From an uncultured Burkholderiales bacterium (GTDB lineage Bacteria; Pseudomonadota; Gammaproteobacteria; Burkholderiales; Burkholderiaceae_D): a DNA stretch of 11,321 bases. Made by a program: the position numbers and the translations under genes. Under the pieces are notes generated by a model, which was given only the letters and a program-made list of their open reading frames with translations, was not told the DNA's origin and ran no database searches. Shown here piece by piece: positions 1-5,830 of this stretch. The first letter of the stretch is position 1. Each line of letters begins with the position of its first letter. The stretch lies in contig CALMOR010000175.1 in NCBI GenBank assembly GCA_937872165.1, positions 8,665-19,985 on the forward strand, in the 5' to 3' direction.

Positions 1-243
1 CACCTTGACGCCGGTCGGTTGCGGGATCAGCGGCAGCGGTGCGGGGCCGCGCTCGGCGACGATGGCGAGCGTGCCCATCAATCGCTGATGCGCGACGTCG
101 AACTCGTCCATCAGGTCCTTGATCGGCTCCGGGCTCGGGTCGCCCTTGCAGAGCGACTCCGCGGCGCGGAGCATGCGGATGCGGACGGCCCCGTGTCCGC
201 GGATCGCGAAGCGCAACAAGTCGTAGGCATCGGCCACGATCAT
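1..243 (-). CDS. Hypothetical protein, N-terminal 81 residues, runs off left edge
   Basis: The minus strand is open from an ATG at 243-241 to the first base of the window, 81 codons without a stop, so only the N-terminal part is present. A strong Shine-Dalgarno GGAGG lies at 246-250, very close to the ATG, and decides this start. The protein begins MIVADAYDLLRFAIRGHGAV. It continues with a mostly helical, charged stretch (RIRMLRAAESLCKG, then PEPIKDLMDEFDVAHQRLMG) and ends in a proline-rich part (RGPAPLPLIPQPTGVKV). I see no signal peptide or membrane segment, and I do not recognise the family. It is divergent from the DUF4326 gene at 343; the 99-bp gap between them should hold the promoters of both. 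Third-position G/C preference fits real coding sequence. Confidence 0.65.
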   Translation of the reverse strand, partial: MIVADAYDLLRFAIRGHGAVRIRMLRAAESLCKGDPSPEPIKDLMDEFDVAHQRLMGTLAIVAERGPAPLPLIPQPTGVKV

Positions 244-342
244 TTCCTCCGTTCGGTTCGTGAGGAGCCATACGGAGAGAACGGCGCGGCAGTTTCAATC
301 GGGGGGTGACGCAGGGGTCCGACGCCGCCCGCCAGCGCAAAC

Positions 343-702
343 ATGGAACGAGAACCGCAGCGCATCCGTCTCAGCCGCCGCAAAGGGTGGCGGTTGCCCC
401 CCGGAACGATCAACGTCGCGCGGCCGACGGCATGGGGCAACCCGTTTCGCGTCGGCGACCGGATCGACGGTCACGGCGTCGTCCGCGACCGGGCGGAGGC
501 GGTCGCTTTGTATGTCGAGCGCGTGCCGGCGGCACCGGAAGGCCGTCGCTACGAAGAGCTGCGCGGGCACGACCTCGCCTGCTGGTGTCCGCTCGACGGA
601 CCCTGTCACGCCGACGTGCTGCTCCGACGGGCCAACGGGCCGGCGCGCGCGCGGGAGCGGGCGCTCGACGGGACCGGCGATGCGACGGACCGCGACGCGT
701 GA
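343..702 (+). CDS. DUF4326 domain protein
   Basis: This 119-residue protein shows the conserved pattern of the DUF4326 family: VARPTAWGNPF at residues 25-35, a central helix (RAEAVALYVERV, 50-61), LRGHDLACWCP at 73-83 and CHADVLLRRAN at 88-98. The family is widespread in bacteria and phages and has no established biochemical function. The clustered C80, C82, C88 and H89 could bind a metal or act catalytically, but that is inference. The tail from residue 99 is Arg/Asp/Gly rich and probably disordered. ATG 343 is the likely start because the domain begins soon after it; no good Shine-Dalgarno precedes it. The protein is soluble, with no signal peptide. It stands alone between a divergent gene on the left and the convergent peptidase operon on the right. 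Confidence 0.85.
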   Translation: MEREPQRIRLSRRKGWRLPPGTINVARPTAWGNPFRVGDRIDGHGVVRDRAEAVALYVERVPAAPEGRRYEELRGHDLACWCPLDGPCHADVLLRRANGPARARERALDGTGDATDRDA

Positions 703-718
703 AGGCGAATCCGTCGCG

Positions 719-742
719 GCGGGTCGGCCGCGGCCGACCCGC
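719..742. terminator. Perfect 24-nt palindrome between convergent genes
   Basis: All 12 base pairs of this G+C-rich inverted repeat match (half-site GCGGGTCGGCCG). It starts 16 nt after the stop of the DUF4326 gene and ends 1 nt before the stop codon of the emfourin gene on the other strand. That position suggests a shared bidirectional terminator. There is no T tract on either side, so it would be a hairpin without a U run, or a transcript 3'-end stabiliser. A protein-binding site is possible. Confidence 0.5.
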
Positions 743-743
743 G

Positions 744-1028
744 TCAGCCGAGAGTGTCCTTCACGCTGTCCCTGACGATCGACGGCACGAGCTTCTCCGG
801 CAGTTCGACGGTCTCCGGTCCGTGAGCGGTCTGACGCGTGATGCGATAGCGGAAGCCGTCGGCCGTCGCTTCGCGCGCCTTCTCCCCGACCGCGAACAGC
901 GCGTCGATCGCGGTCCGCTCCGCTTCGGTCAGGCGCGACAGCAGCAGGTCGCCTTCGCTCTTCAGCTTCGAGCCCGGCAGGCCGAAGCCCGCGAGACCGC
1001 CCACCCTTTCGATCCTGAGCAGGTCCAT
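744..1028 (-). CDS. Emfourin-like inhibitor of protealysin-type M4 peptidase
   Basis: This 94-residue protein resembles the emfourin (M4in) family, small proteins that bind and inhibit protealysin-like M4 peptidases and are encoded beside them. Visible family features are an N-terminal strand with a Gly-rich turn (RIERVGGLAGFGLPG, residues 5-19), a helix-forming middle (LTEAERTAIDALFAV, 33-47), a strand FRYRITRQ (59-66), and VELPEKLVPSIV (74-85) near the end. It has no signal peptide, so it should act in the cytoplasm. Its ATG lies 1 nt beyond the TGA of the peptidase gene (TGACATG), so the two are surely co-transcribed and probably translationally coupled. A G-rich stretch about 8 nt upstream may serve as the Shine-Dalgarno. 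The family call rests on pattern plus neighbour; the inhibitory role here is inferred. Confidence 0.82.
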   Translation of the reverse strand: MDLLRIERVGGLAGFGLPGSKLKSEGDLLLSRLTEAERTAIDALFAVGEKAREATADGFRYRITRQTAHGPETVELPEKLVPSIVRDSVKDTLG

Positions 1029-1029
1029 G

Positions 1030-2058
1030 TCAGAGCCCCACCCGCTTCCATCCCTTGTCGATGGCGGCAGGCACGGCGGGATTGCCGCCGTACATCTTCC
1101 CGGCGAGCGTGCGCGTCCGATCGGCGAAGGTCTTCATCTTCAGGTCGGGACTCGGGCCGAAGCCCGTCAGCGCGCGGTACCAGACCTGGCCGATCGACTC
1201 CCAGCTCTTGCCGCCGAGCGTGGTGCAGGCGAGGCAGAACGCGAGGTTCGGTGGACCGCTCGTGTAATGCGGATCCATGCCGGGCCCGATCTGCGAGTAC
1301 TTGGTCGGCTGCGGCGCGAGCGCGCGCTTGTCGGAGGGATCGGCCATGTCGCGCAGGCAGGTATAGCCCTTGGCCTTCGCCGCCGGACCCATGATGTCCT
1401 TGCCGATCAACCAGTCGGCGTGGGCCGCGTCCTGATCGAGGCGCCACTGACGGAACATCGACCCGAAGCAGTCCGACAGGCTCTCGTTGAGGCCGCCCGC
1501 GTCGCTGGTGTAGGCCAGCTGCAGGCTGTGCTGCGTCACGCCGTGCGTGAGCTCGTGGCCGATGACGTCGCTGCCGTGGGTGAAGTCGACGAAGATCTCG
1601 CCGTCGCCGTCGCCGTACAGCATCTGCGAGCCGTTCCACATCGCGTTGTTGAACTTCGCGCCGTAGTGGATCGACGACATCATCGTCATGCCGGCGTCGT
1701 CGATCGAGTTGCGCCCGAAGACCTCGCGGTAGAAGTCCGCGACGGCAGTCGTCTCGGCGAACGCACGCTTCGCGGTCGCGTCGCTCGAACGGGACGGGCC
1801 CGCGACCGGCTTTCCCGGCAGGGTCTGGGTGGTCCTGCAGTCGTGGACGGTGACCTTCGGTACGGCCGCGAGGCTCGGGATCGCCGCCGCCATCGTGGTG
1901 GCCTGCGTGAGCTTGCCGGCCTGCCTGCGCAGCTTGCGCACCTCGACGCTGACGCGCGCCGTGTTCGACGACGCGTCTCGCACCGCTTCGGACAGTTTCG
2001 CGTCCCGCGCCAGCTTCTCGAGCACCTCCTGCGGGACGATGAAGCAGGTACACGGCAT
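1030..2058 (-). CDS. Protealysin-like M4 (thermolysin family) zinc metallopeptidase precursor
   Basis: This 342-residue zinc endopeptidase precursor has the M4 signature HELTH at residues 168-172 (H168 and H172 bind zinc, E169 is catalytic), the third ligand E192 in GGLNESLSD, Y183 matching thermolysin Tyr157, and H264 in DPHYTSGPPN matching the transition-state His231. The N-terminus (MPCTCFIVPQEVLEKLARD) and the roughly 90 residues before the catalytic domain match the short propeptide of protealysin-like peptidases, not the long FTP/PepSY propeptide of secreted thermolysins. There is no signal peptide, so the zymogen probably accumulates in the cytoplasm. The frame is open upstream to 2439. 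I choose ATG 2058 because AAGGAG sits 6 nt before it, the family N-terminus starts there, and the upstream part overlaps a TonB-receptor relic on the other strand. The emfourin gene follows after 1 nt. I see no clear promoter. Confidence 0.93.
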   Translation of the reverse strand: MPCTCFIVPQEVLEKLARDAKLSEAVRDASSNTARVSVEVRKLRRQAGKLTQATTMAAAIPSLAAVPKVTVHDCRTTQTLPGKPVAGPSRSSDATAKRAFAETTAVADFYREVFGRNSIDDAGMTMMSSIHYGAKFNNAMWNGSQMLYGDGDGEIFVDFTHGSDVIGHELTHGVTQHSLQLAYTSDAGGLNESLSDCFGSMFRQWRLDQDAAHADWLIGKDIMGPAAKAKGYTCLRDMADPSDKRALAPQPTKYSQIGPGMDPHYTSGPPNLAFCLACTTLGGKSWESIGQVWYRALTGFGPSPDLKMKTFADRTRTLAGKMYGGNPAVPAAIDKGWKRVGL

Positions 2059-2064
2059 GACGTT

Positions 2065-2070
2065 CTCCTT
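2065..2070 (-). promoter_or_regulatory. Shine-Dalgarno of the M4 peptidase gene
   Basis: AAGGAG on the minus strand, 6 nt upstream of ATG 2058. It decides the start of the peptidase gene against the much longer open frame reaching 2439. Confidence 0.8.
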
Positions 2071-2284
2071 TCGGTCGGGCCTGCATGCGCAGAGCGGAGC
2101 GGCTTCCGTCCCTTGTGGTCGGAGCCTAGCGCAGCCCCGGCGTCCTGACGGCCGGGAGGTTGCACGGACGCGACGCTCGCCGCCCTTTTGCGCCGCTCCA
2201 CGGGCCCGGTGGCATGCCGATGGTCCGGATCGTTTCGACTTTCCATCGAGCACGTCGACGACAGGCGCCACGCGCGGCCCTCCG

Positions 2285-2742
2285 CTGCGTTCGTCGCGAG
2301 GACGACGTCCCGCGGGCGGCGTCGTCGCACTGTCCGCGCTGCGCGTCCCGTCGTCGCTGCTCGCCCCGGAATCGAGGGCGGCCACCGGCGGCACCCTCGA
2401 CGCGGTCCACGCGACCGCCGAGCGGCGCGGCGAGAACATCGATACGTGCCGAGTTCGACCTCGACGTCACCGGCGAAAAGCTCGACGTCCTCAACGCGTC
2501 GGGCGAGGACGTGCGCTTCCTGTCCGGCCGCGTGCCGAGCCTAGACATCGAATCGTCGTTCGGTCGCGCGTTCCCGCGCTTCCACATCCGCGGCTACGGC
2601 AATACCGACTTCCATCCCGCCGCGTCGCAGCCCGTCTCGCTGATCGAAGAAGTCGTCCAGGAGAACCCGATGCTGAAGGGCTTCCCGGTCTTCGACACCG
2701 AACGGATCGGGTCCTCGCGGGGCCCCGGGGCAACGCCACCGG
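2285..2742 (+). pseudogene. TonB-dependent receptor remnant: N-terminus and plug start only
   Basis: Two plus-strand frames together spell the start of a TonB-dependent outer-membrane receptor. In the first frame (about 2285-2445) there is a signal-peptide-like stretch (GGVVALSALRVPSSLLAPES) and then GGTLDAVHATAERRGENI, the usual mature N-terminus before the plug. In a second frame (2451 to about 2740) the plug continues: EFDLDVTGEKLDVLNASGED, VRFLSGRVPSLDIESSFGR, FPRFHIRGYGNTDF and VVQENPMLKGFPVFDTERI. The usual EVLRGPQGTLFGRNTPAG motif then degrades into GSSRGPGATPPVQ. Between the frames, about where a receptor would have its PxxVS segment, bases are missing. No start codon fits the first frame. 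The rest of the plug and the whole beta-barrel, several hundred residues, are absent. It is a dead gene; the identity rests on family pattern. Confidence 0.82.
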
Positions 2743-2841
2743 TGCAACTAGTGCGCCGTCCGACAGTGGGAAAGCAGCAATGGGGGGACAATCGCGACCG
2801 GCTTCCGCGCGGGCACCGGCCGACGGCGTCTGTCTGTAAGG

Positions 2842-2891
2842 TTGCGGACGCCGGGCCGACTACAGCGCTTTTGTACCGTATGCGTCCGCAA
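2842..2891. repeat. Inverted repeat, 10-bp perfect arms, 30-nt loop
   Basis: TTGCGGACGC at 2842-2851 is the exact reverse complement of GCGTCCGCAA at 2882-2891. With one wobble pair (2841/2892) and one more G-C pair (2840/2893) the stem reaches 12 bp. The loop is relatively A+T-rich and includes CTTTTGTACC. It lies about 100 nt past the receptor relic and about 165 nt before the next gene, so it could be an old terminator, an operator or a structured leader. Confidence 0.5.
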
Positions 2892-3007
2892 TCCGCATCG
2901 TTCGCATTCCTCGAAGTTTGTCCGGTGCCGTCATCGCGAATCGAGGGCACGGCGTTGCTAGCGAATCCCATCGGCATGCCAGGTTCCGGCAGTCGACCTT
3001 CGCTCGA

Positions 3008-3027
3008 CGATCGGCAGGGGCCGATCG
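3008..3027 (+). promoter_or_regulatory. Hairpin just upstream of the transsulfuration-family gene
   Basis: CGATCGGC (3008-3015) and GCCGATCG (3020-3027) form a perfect 8-bp stem around a 4-nt AGGG loop. The hairpin ends 27 nt before the GTG start at 3055. It is not followed by a T run, so an operator or a 5'-leader structure is more likely than a terminator. Confidence 0.35.
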
Positions 3028-3054
3028 AAACGCGCCACGCCCATAAGGTGATCC

Positions 3055-4326
3055 GTGCCTCAACCTAAAAGTGTTCCGGTCCCGAACGACGACTGTTGCG
3101 AATGGGAACCGCCGCGTACGACGCACGACTCGCGCATCCTCCATCCCGTCGCTTCCACGCCCGTCATTCTCCGGGCCGGCACGCACGCACCGCGTCCGCT
3201 GCTGAAGCCGCGGACCATCCTCGCGCAGGCGATGGGAGCGGGCGATCCGACGACGCGGGCACTCGTGCCGCCGGTGCACATGACGGCCACCTACATCCGC
3301 GATGCCGACAACGGATACGAGTCCGGCTATGTCTACGGTCGCACCGACAACGCGACCGTCAAGCAGGTCGAGGTCATGCTCGCCGCGCTCGAAGGCGCGA
3401 CCGACGCGATGCTCTTCAGCTCCGGGATGGCCGCGGCCACGGCCGTGTTCCTCGCGATGACCGAGCCCACGCACATCATCGCGTCGCGCGTCATGTACTG
3501 GGACTTCCGCAAGTGGCTAGCCAACGTCGGCCGCTACGGCGGCCATACCGTCAGCTTCGTCGACACCTCGGACCTCGAGGCGGTTCGTCGGGCCGTGGTA
3601 CCGGGACAGACCGGCATCTTCTGGATCGAGACGCCGAGCAATCCGCTGTGGGAGATCACCGACATCGCGGCCATCGCCGAGATCGCGCATTCGGTCGGCG
3701 CGTTGCTGTGCGTGGACTCCACCGTGTCGACGCCGATCGTGACGCGCCCCATCGAACACGGCGCCGACATCGTCGTGCACTCGGCCACGAAGTACCTCAA
3801 CGGCCACTCGGACGTCATCGCGGGCGCCATCGCGGTCGCGGCCGACTCGGTGCTGTGGCAGGACATCCAGAAGGTCCGCGGGCAGCTCGGCGCCATCGTC
3901 GGTCCGTTCGAGGCCTGGCTGCTGATGCGCGGCATGCGCACTCTCGACGTCCGCCTGCGCGAGCAGTCGAAGTCGGCCGCGATCCTCGCCGAGATGCTGT
4001 CGGGCCACGAAGCGGTCGCGGCGGTCCTCTATCCCGGGTTGAAGACGCATGCCGACCATGCCATCGCGTCGCGGCAGATGGAAGGCGTCTTCGGCGGCAT
4101 GCTGTCGCTGCGGATGAAGGGCGGCGAAGCGGCGGCCGTGCGGGCGGCGTCGCGGGTCGAGGTGTGGAGACGCGCCACGTCGTTCGGCGGCGTCGAGAGC
4201 CTGATCGAACATCGCGCGTCGATCGAAGGCGAAGGGACGCCTTGTCCACCGGACCTCGTGCGCCTGTCGACCGGGCTCGAGGACCCGGACGATCTCTTCA
4301 CCGACCTCGTCCAGGCTTTCGCTTGA
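3055..4326 (+). CDS. PLP-dependent transsulfuration-family enzyme (cystathionine gamma-synthase/beta-lyase type)
   Basis: This 423-residue protein belongs to the Cys/Met metabolism PLP-dependent family (PF01053), cytoplasmic enzymes that make or cleave C-S bonds in cysteine, homocysteine or cystathionine. Visible motifs are YGRTDNAT (94-101), the phosphate-binding FSSGMAAATA (121-130), Y148 in MYWDFRKWL where most members have YGGT, VDST with D221 for the pyridine nitrogen, and SATKYLNGHSD with K246 (codon 3790-3792) as the Schiff-base lysine. RATSFGGVESLIEHRAS (373-389) is the family's C-terminal substrate carboxylate region. The start is GTG 3055: an in-frame TGA lies at 3049-3051 and no other start codon is available before M60. 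AAGGTG at 3045-3050 may be the Shine-Dalgarno. The first 35 or so residues look like an extra, poorly conserved extension. Exact substrate cannot be read from sequence. It heads the plus-strand run. Confidence 0.92.
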   Translation: MPQPKSVPVPNDDCCEWEPPRTTHDSRILHPVASTPVILRAGTHAPRPLLKPRTILAQAMGAGDPTTRALVPPVHMTATYIRDADNGYESGYVYGRTDNATVKQVEVMLAALEGATDAMLFSSGMAAATAVFLAMTEPTHIIASRVMYWDFRKWLANVGRYGGHTVSFVDTSDLEAVRRAVVPGQTGIFWIETPSNPLWEITDIAAIAEIAHSVGALLCVDSTVSTPIVTRPIEHGADIVVHSATKYLNGHSDVIAGAIAVAADSVLWQDIQKVRGQLGAIVGPFEAWLLMRGMRTLDVRLREQSKSAAILAEMLSGHEAVAAVLYPGLKTHADHAIASRQMEGVFGGMLSLRMKGGEAAAVRAASRVEVWRRATSFGGVESLIEHRASIEGEGTPCPPDLVRLSTGLEDPDDLFTDLVQAFA

Positions 4327-4353
4327 GGGCCGGATGAAGCAGCGCCGCATCGA

Positions 4354-4370
4354 CGCGACGAAAGGTCGCG
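4354..4370 (+). promoter_or_regulatory. Hairpin presenting the Shine-Dalgarno in its loop
   Basis: CGCGAC (4354-4359) pairs with GTCGCG (4365-4370). The 5-nt loop is GAAAG, so the AAAGG ribosome-binding sequence of the next gene sits in the loop and at its edge, 1 nt before the GTG start at 4372. Such a stem could modulate initiation. In DNA this G+C-rich, 6-bp stems also arise by chance. Confidence 0.3.
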
Positions 4371-4371
4371 C

Positions 4372-5082
4372 GTGAACACCGTCGCCGTCGCCATCGTCTG
4401 CAAGACACCCGAAGCCGGCAAGTCGAAGACCCGCCTCTCGCCGCCTCTGCTGCCGGAGGAATGCGCCGGTCTTTCCGCGTGCTTCATCACCGATCTCGGA
4501 CGGACCATCGCGCGTCTCGTCGACGAAGGCGGGGTCACCGGCTATGCGCTGTACACGCCGGTCGGGACCGAGGTCGCGCTGCGACGCCTCATCCCCGCCC
4601 ACTTCGAGATCTGGCCGCAGCGCGGCGACGGCTTCGGGGAGCGCCTGATGCACGGCGCACGCGACCTGCTGGCGCTGCATGCGGGCGTGATCCTCATCAA
4701 CTCCGACAGCCCGACGATGCCGCTCGAGATCCTGCGCGATGCGGTCGCCGCGGTGCGGTCCGGCGATACGGTCGTGCTCAGTCCCGCGCACGACGGCGGC
4801 TACACGCTGATCGGCCTCTCGGACTTCCATCAGGCGCTCTTCGAGGACATCCCGTGGAGCACGCCCGCGGTCCACGGACTGACGGTCGAGCGCGCGGCCG
4901 CGATCGACCTGCCGGTCGTCAACCTGCACGGCTGGTACGACGTCGACGACGCCGAGTCGCTGCGCATGCTCGAGGACGAGTTCTCCGGACGGCGCCCCGC
5001 GTTCGCGGACGTGACCGGCGCCGATGCGCCGGAGACGCGTCGCTTCCTCGAAGCACGCGCGCGCCACGGCGCTCGCGGCTAG
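4372..5082 (+). CDS. DUF2064 / TIGR04282-type glycosyltransferase (GT-A fold)
   Basis: This 236-residue cytoplasmic enzyme belongs to the DUF2064 family (PF09837), related to nucleotidyl- and glycosyl-transferases of the GT-A fold. Visible motifs are KTPEAGKSKTRL (11-22) as the N-terminal nucleotide-binding loop, INSDSPTMP (109-117) at the position of the usual G-x-D-x-P with D112 as likely metal ligand, DGGYTLIG (141-148), FEDIPWST (157-164) and YDVDD (189-193). The length is typical. The start is GTG 4372, with AAAGG at 4361-4365 inside a small hairpin. Only 45 nt separate it from the upstream enzyme, and the family 2 glycosyltransferase follows after 10 nt, so the three are likely one transcript. 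Some members are annotated as arsenosugar glycosyltransferases; nothing else here supports arsenic chemistry. Donor and acceptor sugars are unknown. Confidence 0.9.
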   Translation: MNTVAVAIVCKTPEAGKSKTRLSPPLLPEECAGLSACFITDLGRTIARLVDEGGVTGYALYTPVGTEVALRRLIPAHFEIWPQRGDGFGERLMHGARDLLALHAGVILINSDSPTMPLEILRDAVAAVRSGDTVVLSPAHDGGYTLIGLSDFHQALFEDIPWSTPAVHGLTVERAAAIDLPVVNLHGWYDVDDAESLRMLEDEFSGRRPAFADVTGADAPETRRFLEARARHGARG

Positions 5083-5092
5083 CTCGCCGACC

Positions 5093-5830
5093 ATGACTTC
5101 CCACACGCCCTACGTGTCGGTCGTGATCCCCTGCCTCGACGAGGGCGAGGCGATCGGCGGCGTCGTCAGGGAGGTGCTCGCCGAAGGCGTCGGCGAAGTC
5201 ATCGTCGTCGACAACGGCTCGACCGACGACACGCGCGAGCAGGCCGTCGCGGCCGGCGCCCGCGTCGTCGCGCAGATGGAGCGCGGCTACGGGCGCGCCT
5301 GCGCCGCCGGCCTCGCGGCGGTCTCGCCCGACGCCGACATCGTGTGCTTCCTCGACGGCGACGGCAGCGATGTCCCGGCCTTCATGCCGGCCGTCGTCGG
5401 ACCGATCGCGCGCGGCGAGTCCGACTTCGTGATGGGCTCGCGCATACGCGGCACGCGCGAGCCCGGCAGCATGACGCCGCAGCAGCTCGTCGCCGGATGG
5501 GTCGCAGGCCGGCTGATCCTGGCCCGCTACGGCATTCGCTATACCGACATGTCGCCGTTCCGCGCGGCGCGCGTCGACAAGGTCCGATCGCTCGGCATGC
5601 GCGAGGAGACCTACGGCTGGAACCTCGAGATGCAGATGCGGGTCGCGGCCGCGGGTTGGCGCGTGCTCGAGGTCCCGGTCGATCATCGCCTGCGTCGCGG
5701 CGGCGTCTCGAAGGTGTCGGGCGATCTCGTCGCGGGCGTCCGGGCCGCATGGGTCATCACGAAGACCTTCCTGCGATTGACCGCGTCGCTCAAGTCGGGC
5801 ACCTCGCTCTCCGGAGTCCTCAGGGAATGA
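5093..5830 (+). CDS. Family 2 glycosyltransferase (polyprenyl-phosphate sugar synthase-like)
   Basis: This 245-residue GT2 enzyme shows PCLDEGEAIGG (13-23), VVDNGSTDDT (38-47), ERGYGRACAAGL (63-74), the metal-binding FLDGDGSD with D88 and D90 (87-94), GSRIRGTREPGSM (115-127), YTDMSPFRA (150-158), and a C-terminal GWNLEMQMRVAAAGW then RRGGVSKVSG (201-210). This layout is close to dolichyl/polyprenyl-phosphate mannose or glucose synthases, which move a sugar from a nucleotide donor to a lipid phosphate at the inner face of the membrane. The long membrane anchor of some members is absent. I choose ATG 5093, 10 nt after the upstream stop, because the domain begins there; the frame is open further upstream (ATG 5024) but that would overlap the previous gene. 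Its stop overlaps the epimerase start (ATGA), indicating coupling. Confidence 0.9.
   Translation: MTSHTPYVSVVIPCLDEGEAIGGVVREVLAEGVGEVIVVDNGSTDDTREQAVAAGARVVAQMERGYGRACAAGLAAVSPDADIVCFLDGDGSDVPAFMPAVVGPIARGESDFVMGSRIRGTREPGSMTPQQLVAGWVAGRLILARYGIRYTDMSPFRAARVDKVRSLGMREETYGWNLEMQMRVAAAGWRVLEVPVDHRLRRGGVSKVSGDLVAGVRAAWVITKTFLRLTASLKSGTSLSGVLRE

Larger units (their letters stand above)
2743..3054. other. Non-coding stretch with two inverted repeats
   Basis: No convincing gene is visible on either strand. The open frames here have no recognisable protein and are continuations of the receptor relic's frames or shadows. By eye the stretch is less G+C-rich than its surroundings, notably around 2860-2930. 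It contains two inverted repeats (annotated separately) and probably the deletion end of the receptor relic plus the promoter of the transsulfuration-family gene at 3055. I could not pick a confident -35/-10 pair. Confidence 0.6.

Noticed and set aside
267..298. Minus-strand promoter TTGAAA (298-293) with TATGGC (272-267) for the left-edge gene
   Set aside because: The spacer is 20 nt and the -10 match is poor.
2059..2439. Extension of the M4 peptidase reading frame upstream to 2439 (469 residues)
   Set aside because: The extra residues are low-complexity Arg/Ala/Pro, lack a signal peptide, and lie opposite the receptor relic; ATG 2058 has a strong Shine-Dalgarno and the family N-terminus.
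2160..3068. A 302-residue plus-strand open frame as an intact gene
   Set aside because: Only the middle part resembles a TonB receptor plug; the start lies in another frame and the tail has no family pattern, so it is a relic plus chance open frame.
5024..5092. Upstream start for the family 2 glycosyltransferase
   Set aside because: Would add 23 Arg/Ala-rich residues inside the previous gene; the GT2 domain begins just after ATG 5093.
3517..5106. 529-residue minus-strand open frame
   Set aside because: Spans two genes with clear family motifs on the other strand; its composition is that of a codon-position shadow.
4372..5830. Arsenosugar biosynthesis
   Set aside because: TIGR04282-type names suggest it, but no ArsM methyltransferase or ArsS radical SAM gene is in the window.
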